A stretch of DNA of 38,455 nt from Nonomuraea turkmeniaca (GCF_005889735.1 NZ_VCKY01000092.1:1-38455), one strand, 5' to 3'. Positions 1 to 9,087 are shown, numbered from the stretch's first letter. A program made the numbers and translations. Notes: generated by a model not told the origin, from the sequence alone.

Positions 1-46
1 CCGCCAGCGTTCGTCCTGAGCCAGGATCAAACTCTCCAAACAATGA
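1..46 (-). rRNA. rrs: 16S rRNA, 5' end only (partial)
   Basis: The reverse complement reads AGAGTTTGATCCTGGCTCAG followed by GACGAACGCTGGCGG, the universal 27F-primer region at the 5' end of bacterial 16S rRNA. The gene runs leftward off the window, so only the first few dozen bases are present. The exact mature 5' end is not visible; 46 is an estimate based on the usual distance from the 27F site. Confidence 0.96.
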
Positions 47-54
47 ACATGTCC

Positions 55-92
55 GGACAGATCTGTCCAAGCAAAACCGTCAAAAATGACGG
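55..92 (-). other. pre-16S leader hairpins
   Basis: Just upstream of the 16S 5' end lie a perfect 14-bp palindrome (GGACAGATCTGTCC, 55-68) and a hairpin with a 6-bp stem and 4-base loop (CCGTCA / TGACGG, 77-92). In rrn leaders such structures normally form part of the RNase III processing stem that flanks 16S. That role is inferred here, since the other half of the stem lies outside the window. Confidence 0.5.
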
Positions 93-130
93 GGTCATAC
101 ATGTGATGATGCACATGCACTGGCTTTTAA

Positions 131-154
131 CACACTGTTGAGTTCTCAAGAAAC
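131..154 (-). promoter_or_regulatory. Conserved rrn leader element (antitermination type)
   Basis: On the minus strand this reads GTTTCTTGAGAACTCAACAG followed by TGTG. It closely matches the 'TTTGAGAACTCAA(C/T)AG' block in front of 16S genes across actinobacteria, which is generally taken as part of the rrn antitermination/processing leader. It contains the small dyad TTGAG-AA-CTCAA. The assignment rests on recalled consensus. Confidence 0.6.
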
Positions 155-199
155 GGACGCTTATTCCGGCGTTTCGCTTCGGTCTTGCGTTATGTCTTA

Positions 200-228
200 A
201 TCCTTACATCCGCCCGAATCCCTGTCAA
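200..228 (-). promoter_or_regulatory. Candidate rRNA promoter
   Basis: On the minus strand a perfect -35 hexamer TTGACA (223-228) is followed 17 bp later by AAGGAT (200-205), a passable -10. It lies about 155 bases upstream of the 16S 5' end and just upstream of the conserved leader block, where an rrn promoter is expected. The -10 is weaker than the -35, and further promoters could lie between it and 404. Confidence 0.55.
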
Positions 229-326
229 ATTGACCGGGCTTCTGGTACAACGCATGCCCACGCCAAGATCACCGGAGTGAAGGTGGAGTGGGTTGCGCCG
301 CACCGCGTCGGCTTCTAAAGATTAGC

Positions 327-343
327 AGCGGTCTCAGACCGCT
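327..343. other. Short perfect hairpin in the rRNA-protease intergenic region
   Basis: AGCGGTC-TCA-GACCGCT forms a 7-bp perfect stem with a 3-base loop. It lies between the divergent 16S operon and the protease gene. There is no T-run on either side, so an intrinsic terminator is unlikely. It could be a regulator site or a remnant terminator of an upstream transcript; function unknown. Confidence 0.35.
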
Positions 344-392
344 CGGGACGGTTCGTCATCTTCTAGGGACACAGAACGATCACGACCGAACA

Positions 393-404
393 TAGACTCC
401 CCAC
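393..404 (+). promoter_or_regulatory. Candidate leaderless promoter of the protease gene
   Basis: TAGACT (393-398) matches the actinobacterial -10 consensus TANNNT and is separated by six bases from the GTG at 405, so transcription would begin at or next to the start codon. No Shine-Dalgarno is visible upstream of this GTG. No good -35 is seen, which is common for such promoters. Confidence 0.4.
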
Positions 405-2495
405 GTGAGCAGCAACACGCCGCCACTGGCGAAGACGATTCCTACTGAGCGTACCCATCACGGCGACACCGTCATCGACGAGTACGCCTGGCTGAGCGAC
501 AAGGAAGATCCCGATACCAAGGCCTATCTGGAGGCGGAGAACGAGTTTCTCAAGCAGCAGACCGGTCACCTGGCCGACCTCCAGGAGGAGGTGTTCCAGG
601 AGATCAAGGGCCGCACCCAGGAAACCGACCTGTCGGTGCCGAGCCGCAAGGGCGCGTGGTGGTACTTCACCCGCACCGAGGAGGGCAAGCAGTACGCGGT
701 CTCCTGCCGCGTCCCCGCGGACAGCGAAGCACCGCCGGAGATCACCCCCGGCATCCGGCTGGACCGCGAGCGGGTGATCCTGGACGGCAACGAACTCGCC
801 GGCGACAGCCCGTTCTTCTCGATCGGCACCAGCTCCGTCACGCCCGACGGCACGATGCTGGCCTTCTCCACCGACTACAAGGGCGACGAACGTTTCACGC
901 TGAGGTTCAAGAACCTCGAGACGGGCGAACTGCTGCCCGACGAGATCGCCGACATCTTCTACGGAGGCGCCTGGTCGGCCGACGGCTCGGCGTTCTTCTA
1001 CACGCGCGTCGACGACGCCTGGCGCCCGTACCAGGTCTATAGGCACACCCTCGGCACCCCAGAGGACGTGCTGGTCTATGAGGAGAGCGACGAGCGTTAC
1101 TGGGTCGGCATCGGGCTGACGCGTAGCGAGCGCTACCTGGTGCTCGGCGCGGGCAGCAAGATCACCAGCGAGGTCAGCATCCTCGACGCGACCGATCCCA
1201 CGGGTGAGTTCCGTGTCGTCCGGCCCAGGACGACCGGGATGGAGTACAGCGTCGAGCACGCCGGCGACTTCTTCTACATCCTGCACAACGAGAACGCCGA
1301 GAACTTCGAGCTGGCCACGGCCCCGCTCGACGACCCTGGCGCCTGGACCCCGATCATCGCGCACCGCGACGACACCAGGCTCTTGGAGATCGACGCGTTC
1401 GAAGACCACGCCGTGGTGCACTTCCGCCGCGACGGGCTCACGGGCCTGCGTGTCCTGCCGTACCCGAGCACGATCGCGGACTGGCGTGAGCAGGTGGAGG
1501 CGGCCGAGCGGAACGCGTACGAGATCGACTTCCCTGAGCCGCTCTACGACGTCGGCCCCGCCGGCAACCCGGAGTTCAGCACCAAACGGCTCAGGCTGGC
1601 GTACACGAGCATGGTGACTCCGCCCAGCGTGTACGACTACGAGCTGGACACCCACGCCCTGATCCTGCTCAAGCAGCGCCCGGTTCTGGGCGGCTACGAC
1701 CCGGCCGACTACGAGCAGTTCCGGGAGTGGGCCACGGCCGAGGACGGGACGAAGGTCCCGGTGTCGATCGTGAAGCGGAAGGACGCGAGCAAGCCCGCGC
1801 CGACCCTCCTCTACGGGTACGGCAGCTACGAGACCTCCATCGACCCGAGCTTCTCGGTCCCGAGGTTGTCGCTGCTGGACCGCGGGTTCGTCTTCGCCGT
1901 CGCGCACGTCAGGGGCGGTGGCGAGATGGGCCGCCATTGGTACGAGAACGGCAAGCTCACCAGGAAGCGCAACACGTTCACCGACTTCGTGGCCGTGGCC
2001 AGGCACCTGAAGGCGACCGGCTGGAGCGAGCGGATCATCGCCAGGGGCGGCTCGGCGGGCGGCCTGCTGATGGGCGCGGTGGCGAACCTGGCGCCGGAGG
2101 AGTTCGCGGGCGTGGTGGCCGAGGTGCCGTTCGTGGACGCGCTCAACACCATTCTCGACCCGTCGCTGCCGCTGACCGTGATCGAATGGGACGAGTGGGG
2201 CGACCCCCTGCACAACCCGGACGTGTACGCCTACATGAAGAGCTACACCCCGTACGAGAACGTGGACGGCAGGGCATACCCGCCGATCCTGGCGATCACG
2301 AGCCTGAACGACACCCGCGTCCTCTACCACGAGCCGGCGAAGTGGATCGCCCGGCTGCGGGCGACCGCGCAGGGTGGCCCCTTCCTGCTGAAGACGGAGA
2401 TGGGGGCGGGTCACGGCGGGCGCAGCGGCCGGTACGACGCCTGGCGCGAGGAGGCGTTCGCGCTCTCCTGGATCATCGAAAGGGGCACGTCATGA
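405..2495 (+). CDS. S9 family serine peptidase (oligopeptidase B-like)
   Basis: 696-aa cytoplasmic prolyl-oligopeptidase-clan enzyme. The N-terminal two thirds should be the beta-propeller that gates access and the C-terminal third the alpha/beta-hydrolase domain. The catalytic triad is visible: Ser550 in RGGSAGG, Asp636 in SLNDTRV and His670 in GAGHGGRSGRYD. The wording around the serine and histidine resembles oligopeptidase B (PtrB), which cuts short peptides after Arg or Lys, more than prolyl oligopeptidase. The length fits the family (about 690-710). No signal peptide is seen. The start is GTG at 405, probably leaderless. Its stop overlaps the next gene's ATG (ATGA), so the two are probably co-translated, although no functional link is obvious. 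Exact P1 specificity is uncertain. Confidence 0.93.
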   Translation: MSSNTPPLAKTIPTERTHHGDTVIDEYAWLSDKEDPDTKAYLEAENEFLKQQTGHLADLQEEVFQEIKGRTQETDLSVPSRKGAWWYFTRTEEGKQYAVSCRVPADSEAPPEITPGIRLDRERVILDGNELAGDSPFFSIGTSSVTPDGTMLAFSTDYKGDERFTLRFKNLETGELLPDEIADIFYGGAWSADGSAFFYTRVDDAWRPYQVYRHTLGTPEDVLVYEESDERYWVGIGLTRSERYLVLGAGSKITSEVSILDATDPTGEFRVVRPRTTGMEYSVEHAGDFFYILHNENAENFELATAPLDDPGAWTPIIAHRDDTRLLEIDAFEDHAVVHFRRDGLTGLRVLPYPSTIADWREQVEAAERNAYEIDFPEPLYDVGPAGNPEFSTKRLRLAYTSMVTPPSVYDYELDTHALILLKQRPVLGGYDPADYEQFREWATAEDGTKVPVSIVKRKDASKPAPTLLYGYGSYETSIDPSFSVPRLSLLDRGFVFAVAHVRGGGEMGRHWYENGKLTRKRNTFTDFVAVARHLKATGWSERIIARGGSAGGLLMGAVANLAPEEFAGVVAEVPFVDALNTILDPSLPLTVIEWDEWGDPLHNPDVYAYMKSYTPYENVDGRAYPPILAITSLNDTRVLYHEPAKWIARLRATAQGGPFLLKTEMGAGHGGRSGRYDAWREEAFALSWIIERGTS

Positions 2496-3487
2496 CCTAT
2501 CAGGCCGACGAAGGGCGCTACGAGCGGCAGCAGTACAACCGCAGTGGCCGGAGCGGGCTCAAGTTGCCCGCGGTCTCGCTGGGCCTGTGGCACAACTTCG
2601 GCGACAACCGGCCGATCGAGAACTCCCGGGCGATCCTGCGCCGGGCGTTCGACCTCGGGGTGACGCACTTCGACCTGGCCAACAACTACGGCGTGCCATA
2701 CGGCTCGGCGGAGAAGAACTTCGGCCGGATCATGCACGAGGATTTCCGCCAGTACCGGGACGAGCTGATCATCTCCACCAAGGCCGGGTACGACATGTGG
2801 CCCGGCCCGTACGGCGAGTGGGGCTCGCGCAAATACGTGCTGGCCAGCCTCGACCAGTCGCTCCAGCGCATGGGCCTGGACTACGTGGACATCTTCTACA
2901 GCCACCGCCCCGACCCGCAGACGCCGCTGGAGGAGACCATGGGGGCGCTGGACCGGGCGGTGCGCTCGGGCAAGGCGCTGTACGCGGGCATCTCCAACTA
3001 CTCGACCGAGCAGACCACGCAGGCCGCGCGGATCATGCGGGAGCTGGGCACGCCGCTGCTCATCCACCAGCCGTCGTACTCGATGATCAACCGGTGGATC
3101 GAGGACGGGCTGCTGGACGTGGTGGAGGAGGCGGGGATGGGCTGCATCGTGTTCTCGCCGCTGGCGCAGGGTGTGCTGACCGACCGCTACCTGGACGGGG
3201 TGCCCGCCGACTCGCGGGCCGCCACCAGCCGGTTCCTCTCTCCCGATCGGGTCGACCGGGAGCTGGCGCGCGATCTCAACGAGATCGCCAGGGGCCGGGG
3301 GCAGACGCTGGCTCAGATGGCGTTGTCGTGGACGCTCAGGGACCCGAGGGTGACGAGCGTGCTGATCGGCGCGAGCAGCGTGAAGCAGCTGGAGGACAAC
3401 GTGGCGTGCGTGGACGGCCCGGCCTTCACCGAGGACGAACTCGAGGCCATAGACAAGATCACCGGACCCACTTCGTCGACCCGGTGA
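2492..3487 (+). CDS. Aldo/keto reductase, YghZ/Gpr-type
   Basis: 331-aa NADPH-dependent aldo/keto reductase (TIM barrel). The catalytic tetrad is intact: Asp61, Tyr66, Lys97 and His138 (DLANNYG, STKAGYD, YSHRPDP). The N-terminal pattern (Tyr-X-Arg-X-Gly-X-Ser-Gly-Leu-Lys-Leu-Pro), the long insertion WPGPYGEWGSRKY and the length match the E. coli YghZ / L-glyceraldehyde-3-phosphate reductase group. Those enzymes detoxify aldehydes such as methylglyoxal and L-glyceraldehyde 3-phosphate. The ATG at 2492 overlaps the preceding peptidase stop by 4 bp, giving translational coupling. A longer reading frame begins inside the peptidase gene, but that part is its shadow. The true substrate cannot be told from sequence. 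Confidence 0.93.
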   Translation: MTYQADEGRYERQQYNRSGRSGLKLPAVSLGLWHNFGDNRPIENSRAILRRAFDLGVTHFDLANNYGVPYGSAEKNFGRIMHEDFRQYRDELIISTKAGYDMWPGPYGEWGSRKYVLASLDQSLQRMGLDYVDIFYSHRPDPQTPLEETMGALDRAVRSGKALYAGISNYSTEQTTQAARIMRELGTPLLIHQPSYSMINRWIEDGLLDVVEEAGMGCIVFSPLAQGVLTDRYLDGVPADSRAATSRFLSPDRVDRELARDLNEIARGRGQTLAQMALSWTLRDPRVTSVLIGASSVKQLEDNVACVDGPAFTEDELEAIDKITGPTSSTR

Positions 3488-3502
3488 TCTGAAGTCGCTC
3501 AC

Positions 3503-5935
3503 TCACAGGGATTCGTGCCGCTGGAGGTAGGTGAAGGAGGCCCAGCCAGGCAGCACCGGCAGCCAGAACGTGAGCAGCCGGTACAACAGCACGGCCGACG
3601 TGGCCACCGCTTGGGGCACGCCTGCCGCGATCAGGGCCAGGACCAGTGCGGCCTCGACCGCGCCGAGCCCGCCGGGCGTAGGCGCGGCCGAGCCGATCGC
3701 GTTGGCCGTGAGGTAGACGACGGCGACAGCGGTGAAGCTGATCTCGCCGCCGAACGCCGACACACAGGCGTACAGGCAGGCCACGAAAGCGATAGTGATC
3801 ATGAGCGTGCCCACGCCCGCCTCGATCATCTTGAGCGGCGACTGCAGCACGTCGAGCAGCCGGGGCAGCACGTTGCCGAACAGCTTGCGCAGCCGCGAGG
3901 TGACCATCCTGCGCACCGGCGGCACACCGAGCACCACGACGACCAGCAGCGCGATGGCCAGCAGCGCCACCACGAGCCCGCGCGAGGGCGTGAAGGAGGT
4001 GGCGGTGGTGGAGCCGGTGATGTAGGCGAACAGCAGCAGCAGCGCGATGTGGAAGACCAGCATGATCAGCTGCGACGCGCCCACGCTGGCCACCGCACTC
4101 GCCGGCGTGATGCCGCGCTTCTGCAGGTAGCGGGTGTTGATCGCGACCCCGCCCACGGCCGGTGGGGTGACGAGCTTGACGAACGAGGACGCGAACTGCA
4201 CGAGCACGGTACGCCAGAGCGGCAGCGGCTCGGGCACGAACCCGCGCAGCATCAGCGCGGCGGCCACGAAGCTGACGAACGCGGCGACCAGCGCCAGCCC
4301 CGACCAGGCCCAGTTGGCCGTGGTGATCACCTTGTAGACGTCCACCTGGCTGAGCTGCGACAGCAGGATATAGGCGGCGATCGTGCTGGCGATGATCGTG
4401 ATCAGCGTGCGCGGGCGGAACCGCTCGAGGCGTACCTCTTCGACGGTGCCTGACGGCTTGAGCGCGACGATCTGCTCGCGGAGCGTGGCCAGCAGGTGCT
4501 TCTGCTTGGCCAGGGCCGAGCGCGTCTCCCTGGTGAGCGCGATGCGCTGGAGCAACGGCATGGCGGCGGCCAGCGCCTCCGGCCCCATCACGGCCGCCGC
4601 GGCCCGCACCGAACGCTCGGCGCCGACGCGGAGCGCCAGGTAGGTGAGCAACTGGGCGACGTCGAGCCGGAGCAGCAGGTCGCCGGCCGCGATCTCACCG
4701 CTGCGCGCGTCGGTCAGCACGACGCGTCCGTCCCGGTCGAGGTGGATGCTGTCGCCGGTGAGCCGCCGGTGCGCGAGGCGCTGGATCTGCAGCAGCTCGA
4801 CCTGCTCCCAGATCTGGGCGAGCAGTTCGTCGTCGATCTCCGTGTCGGGCACCTCGTCCAGGGGACGCGTCTCGATGTGCTCGTACGCCAGCAGCGCGGC
4901 CTCGGTGCCGATCTCGCTGGTGCCGAGCAGCCGGGGCGTGCTCGCGCCGGCCGCCTGGGCGGCGTACGCCATGAGCGCCTCGCGCTCCAGCTCGGCCCTG
5001 AGCGACCTGATGGCCCGGCGCCTGGTCTCGGAGTTGAGCCTGATGCGCCGCCACAGCCGGTACGGCAGTCCGGCCACCTGCCGGTCCCGGTCGAGCACGG
5101 TGACGTCGAGGCTGCTGCCGTCCTTGAGCCCGATGGCGTAGCGGCGGCTGCCCTGGTGGTCATCCTCGACGCGGCGGGCCGAGACCACCGCGAAAGACAA
5201 CTTGCGCAGCGCCGACACCACCGCGCTGCCCGGGGGCCTGGTGTTGGGGCTGCCGACGCCGTACAGGGTGGCGTAGCCGATGGCCATGCCGACCACCACG
5301 GTCACGATGGCGCTCGGGATCGTGATCTGCCGGCCGGAGAAGAACGCCAGGATGTACAGGGCGATCGTGGTCCACATCAGGATGCGCCAAGTGGGGCGGC
5401 GTGAGATGCGGACGGCGGTGGCGTACGCGACGACAGAGGTGAGCAGCGTGTTCAGCGGCTCGATGTCGCGGTCGCCGGTCAGCAGCACGCGCAGGTCGTC
5501 GAGGTTGCCCCCGACGAGCCACTGCCCGAGAAGGAACGACCCGGCCATGCCGATGATGGCGGCGATCAGCCCTTCCGCGACCCGAAGTCCGTCGCGGTGG
5601 AAGACCCGCTCGACGGCGAACGCCGCGGGCACCACGAGCACGGCCGCCCCGCCGAGGAAGGCCGCGATCCTGCTGAGCAGCGGGACGAGCTCCGCGCCTC
5701 CCTTGACATCGGCCTCGAGGCCGATGAGCGTCTGCTTGGCCACCAGGGCCAGCAGGATGACCACTCCGAGCACCATGAGCGTGGTGATGAAGCGAAGCAG
5801 GTCGGACGGGCGTCGCAGGCGCTGGGGCAGCAGCGGCTCTACCACGTAGACGTCGTTGTCCGCGCGCGACTCCGCCACGGCTGGGTCCTCCTCCGCGAGG
5901 TCCGCCGCGTCATCTCTTTCCCTGATTTCGGCCAC
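3503..5935 (-). CDS. Membrane protein with kinase-like domain and lysyl-PG-synthase (UPF0104/AglD-type) membrane domain
   Basis: 810 aa. An N-terminal membrane block (about residues 45-225, roughly six hydrophobic segments) is followed by a cytoplasmic region (240-490) that looks like a degenerate protein/aminoglycoside-kinase fold. It has a catalytic-loop-like HRRLTGDSIHLD (389-400) and a VVLTD (405-409) in place of DFG, where the usual catalytic-loop HxD/N pattern is not preserved. The C-terminal block (510-800) is the multi-helix membrane domain of the lysylphosphatidylglycerol synthase / TIGR00374 type, including the motif TPGGLGAVEA. The C-terminal aminoacyl-transfer domain of MprF is absent, so lipid flipping or transport is more likely than lipid synthesis. 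The start is GTG at 5935. It converges on the aldo/keto reductase with a 15-bp gap. Substrate unknown. Confidence 0.85.
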   Translation of the reverse strand: MAEIRERDDAADLAEEDPAVAESRADNDVYVVEPLLPQRLRRPSDLLRFITTLMVLGVVILLALVAKQTLIGLEADVKGGAELVPLLSRIAAFLGGAAVLVVPAAFAVERVFHRDGLRVAEGLIAAIIGMAGSFLLGQWLVGGNLDDLRVLLTGDRDIEPLNTLLTSVVAYATAVRISRRPTWRILMWTTIALYILAFFSGRQITIPSAIVTVVVGMAIGYATLYGVGSPNTRPPGSAVVSALRKLSFAVVSARRVEDDHQGSRRYAIGLKDGSSLDVTVLDRDRQVAGLPYRLWRRIRLNSETRRRAIRSLRAELEREALMAYAAQAAGASTPRLLGTSEIGTEAALLAYEHIETRPLDEVPDTEIDDELLAQIWEQVELLQIQRLAHRRLTGDSIHLDRDGRVVLTDARSGEIAAGDLLLRLDVAQLLTYLALRVGAERSVRAAAAVMGPEALAAAMPLLQRIALTRETRSALAKQKHLLATLREQIVALKPSGTVEEVRLERFRPRTLITIIASTIAAYILLSQLSQVDVYKVITTANWAWSGLALVAAFVSFVAAALMLRGFVPEPLPLWRTVLVQFASSFVKLVTPPAVGGVAINTRYLQKRGITPASAVASVGASQLIMLVFHIALLLLFAYITGSTTATSFTPSRGLVVALLAIALLVVVVLGVPPVRRMVTSRLRKLFGNVLPRLLDVLQSPLKMIEAGVGTLMITIAFVACLYACVSAFGGEISFTAVAVVYLTANAIGSAAPTPGGLGAVEAALVLALIAAGVPQAVATSAVLLYRLLTFWLPVLPGWASFTYLQRHESL

Positions 5936-6040
5936 TGTCAGCGATTCTGCACCTTCCCGGCCGGACCGTACGATCTCTTGCTTTCAGTGTCTCGAACGAA
6001 GCGCAGGCTACACGCTGCGGCCCAGGTAATTCATTCGACA

Positions 6041-6053
6041 TAGGCTGTGACCC
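6041..6053 (+). promoter_or_regulatory. Candidate leaderless promoter of the molybdopterin oxidoreductase
   Basis: TAGGCT (6041-6046) fits TANNNT and is seven bases before the ATG at 6054, with no Shine-Dalgarno in front of that ATG. This is the same arrangement as at 393-404. No clear -35 hexamer is visible. Confidence 0.4.
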
Positions 6054-8099
6054 ATGTCGGGCCAATTGAAGGTTTTGGGGGCGTGTCCGCTGGACTGCCC
6101 CGACACCTGTTCCTGGATCGTCACCGTCGACAACGGCAAGGCCGTCCAATTGCGCGGTAACCCCGACCACCCGTACACCAGAGGCGCGCTCTGCGTGAAG
6201 GTCAACCGCTACCTGGAGCACTCGCAGGCCCCTGACCGGATTCTGTACCCCATGCGGCGCACCGGCCCCAAGGGCTCCGGTCAGTTCGAGCGCATCACGT
6301 GGGACGAGGCGCTGGAGGAGATCTCGGTACGCCTGCGCGGCATCGTCGAGGAGCACGGCGGCGAGGCGATCTGGCCGTACCTGGGCACGGGCACGCTCGG
6401 CTACCTGCAGGGGGCCGAGGGCGTGGCGGGCCGGCGGTTCTGGAACATGCTCGGCGCATCCAAGCACTGGCTCAACATCTGCTCGGCGGCCGGGAGCAGC
6501 GGGCTTTACCGTACGAACGGCACGGCGGCCGGCATGGACCCGGAGGACTTCGCGCTGGCCAAGCTGATTTTGCTCTGGGGCACGAACACCCTGACCAGCG
6601 GCCACCACCTGTGGAAGTTCATCCAGGACGCCCGGGCGAACGGCGCGCACGTGGTCGCCATCGACCCGATCCGCACCAGGACCGCCGACCAGGCCGACGA
6701 GTACCTGCCGATCAGGCCGGGCACGGACGCGGCGCTCGCGCTCGGCCTGCTCAACGTCGTGCTCGCGGAGAACGCGCAGGACGAGGAGTTCCTGGCCGAG
6801 CACACCGAGGGCTGGCCGGAGTTCCGCGAAGAGATCCTGCGCCACCCGGTCGAGAAGGTGTCGGAGATCACCGGCATCCCGGCCGCGGATATCCACAGCC
6901 TGGGGATGAGGCTGGCCCACACGCGCCCGACCGCCATCCGCGCCACGATGGGCATCCAGCGGCACGCGGGCGGCGGCACGGCGATGCGCACGATCGGTGC
7001 GATCCCCGGCGTCACCGGCGACTGGCGCCACCCGGGCGGCGGCGTCGCGTACTCCACCAGCGGCCACGTGCACTTCGACGTCGACACCCGCGACGACCTG
7101 CTGGCCAAACCGGTCCGCACGCTGGTCATGACCAAGCTGGCCTCGCAGTTGGACGACGTGAAGTGCCTGTGGGTGTACGCGGCCAACCCGCTCGCCTCCA
7201 CTCCCGACGGGAACACGATCAGGCGGCAGCTCGCCCGCGAGGACCTGTTCACGGTCGTCATGGAGCAGTTCCCGACCGACACCGTGGACTACGCCGACAT
7301 CGTGCTGCCGGCCACCATGCAGACCGAGCACCACGACCTGCACGCCGGGTACGGCCATATGTACCTGCTGTGGAACGAGCCCGCCGTCGAGCCGCCCGGC
7401 GAGTGCCTGTCCACGACGGAGACGTTCCGGCGGCTGGCGGCGCACATGGGGCTGACCGAGCCGTCGTTGTACGACTCGGACCTGGAGCTGGCCGAGCAGT
7501 TGTTGTCCAGCGGGCATCCCTCGCTGGATGGCGTCACGCTGGACCGGCTGCGCAAGGAGGGGTGGGTGCGGATGAACTATCCCAAGCCGTTCACCCCGTT
7601 CGCCGAGGGTTTCCCGACGCCGTCGGGGCGGCTGCGTTTCCCGCGGGCTGGGCAGGCCTACGTCCCGTCCCACACGGCCCAGGCCGGGCGCTCGCCGTAC
7701 CCGCTGACGCTGATCACGCCGGCCGCGCACACGTTCCTCAACACGATCTTCGGCAACAACCCGGAGTTGCGGCGGCGCGCCAAGGACCCCGCGGTGCTCG
7801 TCAACCCGGCCGACGCGGCGGCCCGCGGGCTGGTGGCCGGCCAGCGGGTACGGGTGCACAACGACGGCGGCGAGTTCCTGGCCGACGTGGAGATCAGCGA
7901 CCGGGTGGCGGCCGGGGTGGTGGCCTCGGCGAAGGGACGCTGGCCGAAGCTCAGCCCCGGCGGCGCCAACCCGAACGCGGTCGTGGCCGAGCGGGACGGC
8001 GACATGGGCAAGGGCCCCGGCTACCACGACAACCTGGTCGAGATCAGCCCTTGTCCCCACCTGGTGCGGACGGACGTCGACCAGCTCAGCCGAGCTTGA
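6054..8099 (+). CDS. Molybdopterin-dependent oxidoreductase (DMSO-reductase family)
   Basis: 681-aa Mo/W-bisPGD enzyme. The N-terminal 4Fe-4S motif is complete: Cys11, Cys15, Cys19 (CPLDCPDTC) and Cys47 (RGALCVK). The central dinucleotide-binding domains follow, and a C-terminal molydopterin-dinucleotide-binding domain occupies about residues 545-670. It has no Tat signal, so it is probably cytoplasmic like formate dehydrogenases or assimilatory nitrate reductases. It stands alone, without an iron-sulfur or membrane partner subunit, and no cofactor biosynthesis genes are nearby. Electron partner and substrate are therefore unknown. Its 3' end overlaps the convergent GNAT gene by 14 bp. Family is certain, substrate open. 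Confidence 0.92.
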   Translation: MSGQLKVLGACPLDCPDTCSWIVTVDNGKAVQLRGNPDHPYTRGALCVKVNRYLEHSQAPDRILYPMRRTGPKGSGQFERITWDEALEEISVRLRGIVEEHGGEAIWPYLGTGTLGYLQGAEGVAGRRFWNMLGASKHWLNICSAAGSSGLYRTNGTAAGMDPEDFALAKLILLWGTNTLTSGHHLWKFIQDARANGAHVVAIDPIRTRTADQADEYLPIRPGTDAALALGLLNVVLAENAQDEEFLAEHTEGWPEFREEILRHPVEKVSEITGIPAADIHSLGMRLAHTRPTAIRATMGIQRHAGGGTAMRTIGAIPGVTGDWRHPGGGVAYSTSGHVHFDVDTRDDLLAKPVRTLVMTKLASQLDDVKCLWVYAANPLASTPDGNTIRRQLAREDLFTVVMEQFPTDTVDYADIVLPATMQTEHHDLHAGYGHMYLLWNEPAVEPPGECLSTTETFRRLAAHMGLTEPSLYDSDLELAEQLLSSGHPSLDGVTLDRLRKEGWVRMNYPKPFTPFAEGFPTPSGRLRFPRAGQAYVPSHTAQAGRSPYPLTLITPAAHTFLNTIFGNNPELRRRAKDPAVLVNPADAAARGLVAGQRVRVHNDGGEFLADVEISDRVAAGVVASAKGRWPKLSPGGANPNAVVAERDGDMGKGPGYHDNLVEISPCPHLVRTDVDQLSRA

Positions 8100-9012
8100 G
8101 CTTGTAACCCTCGTGGGAGGCCGCGAAGCCGAGCGAGTCGTAGAAGCGGTGCGCGTCCTTGCGTGACTTGTCCGACGTGAGCTGCACCATGGCGCAGCCG
8201 CGTGCCCGGGCGCGGTCGATCGCCCACTGGATCATCTCGCGGCCGAGCCCCTGGCCACGGGTGGACGCGGCGACCCTGACGGCCTCGATCAGGCACCGCT
8301 CGGCGCCCAGCCGCGACAGCCCCGCCAGGTACGTGAGCTGCATCGTCCCCACCACCTTCCCGTCACGCTCGGCCACGATCAGCTCGTCATAGGGGTTGGC
8401 GTCGATCCGCTCGAAGGCGGCCAGATAGCGCTCATCGGCCGGGTCGCCCTCGCGCTCCGCGCCGAGCTGGTCGTCGGCCAGCATGGCCACGATCGCGGGC
8501 ACGTCCTCCTTGCGGGCCCGCCGGAAGATCAAGGAAAGCGCGTACTCGGACTCCATGAGCGCGGGATTGGACGGCAGCGCCATGATCTCCCCTGTCGGGG
8601 TGAACCCTTTGCGCGTGTAGAGCGCGCGGGCGGCGTGGTTCTGATCGACCGCCCAGAGCCGCACCCGCTTCGCGCCCGCGTCGCGGGCCCAGGCGACGGC
8701 CTCGTCCACCAACCGGGAGCCGACGCCGTGCCCCCGTGCCTCCGGAGCCACCCACATGGACAGCAGGTGCGCCTGGGAGTCCTCCAGGAGCACGCTCACC
8801 AGGCCGGCATCGGCCCCGTCCGGGCCTGCGGCCACCCACCACCGCCGGAGCGAACCGCTCAGCCGTTCCGCCCACTTCCCCGCCGGGAACGCGACTTCCT
8901 CGCCGTATGTGGAGCCGAACGCGTCCGGCGCGTCCTGGAGCGCCCGCAACCGGACGTCCCGCAGCCGATCTTCGTCCCCCGCACCCAGCCGCACAATGAC
9001 AAATTCCTGCAT
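8086..9012 (-). CDS. Tandem GNAT-family N-acetyltransferase
   Basis: 308 aa with two GNAT domains in one chain. Domain 1 (about 1-155) carries the acetyl-CoA loop RGHGVG in VAPEARGHGVGSRL; domain 2 (about 160-306) carries RGQGLG in VAASTRGQGLGREM and ends with the usual FYDSLGF strand. Both loops look intact, so both halves may bind acetyl-CoA. Single-domain members are 140-180 aa; fused pairs such as mycothiol synthase MshD exist in actinobacteria, but I do not see grounds to call this MshD. The start is ATG at 9012. Substrate (small molecule, peptide or protein N-terminus) cannot be predicted. Confidence 0.88.
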   Translation of the reverse strand: MQEFVIVRLGAGDEDRLRDVRLRALQDAPDAFGSTYGEEVAFPAGKWAERLSGSLRRWWVAAGPDGADAGLVSVLLEDSQAHLLSMWVAPEARGHGVGSRLVDEAVAWARDAGAKRVRLWAVDQNHAARALYTRKGFTPTGEIMALPSNPALMESEYALSLIFRRARKEDVPAIVAMLADDQLGAEREGDPADERYLAAFERIDANPYDELIVAERDGKVVGTMQLTYLAGLSRLGAERCLIEAVRVAASTRGQGLGREMIQWAIDRARARGCAMVQLTSDKSRKDAHRFYDSLGFAASHEGYKLKLG

Positions 9013-9087
9013 GTCCGAATCATGTCAGGGACAGCTCAGGGTCCATCCCCGATGCCCCCAAGGGCCCCCAAAAGGCACGATTACCAC

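Noticed and set aside
363..2414. 683-codon open frame antisense to the protease gene
   Set aside because: It is the complementary frame of a high-GC gene, with Arg/Val/Gly-rich low-complexity translation and no motif. The plus-strand peptidase has an intact catalytic triad.
5910..8060. 716-codon minus-strand frame over the molybdopterin enzyme
   Set aside because: Shadow of a clear Mo-bisPGD protein with a full 4Fe-4S motif.
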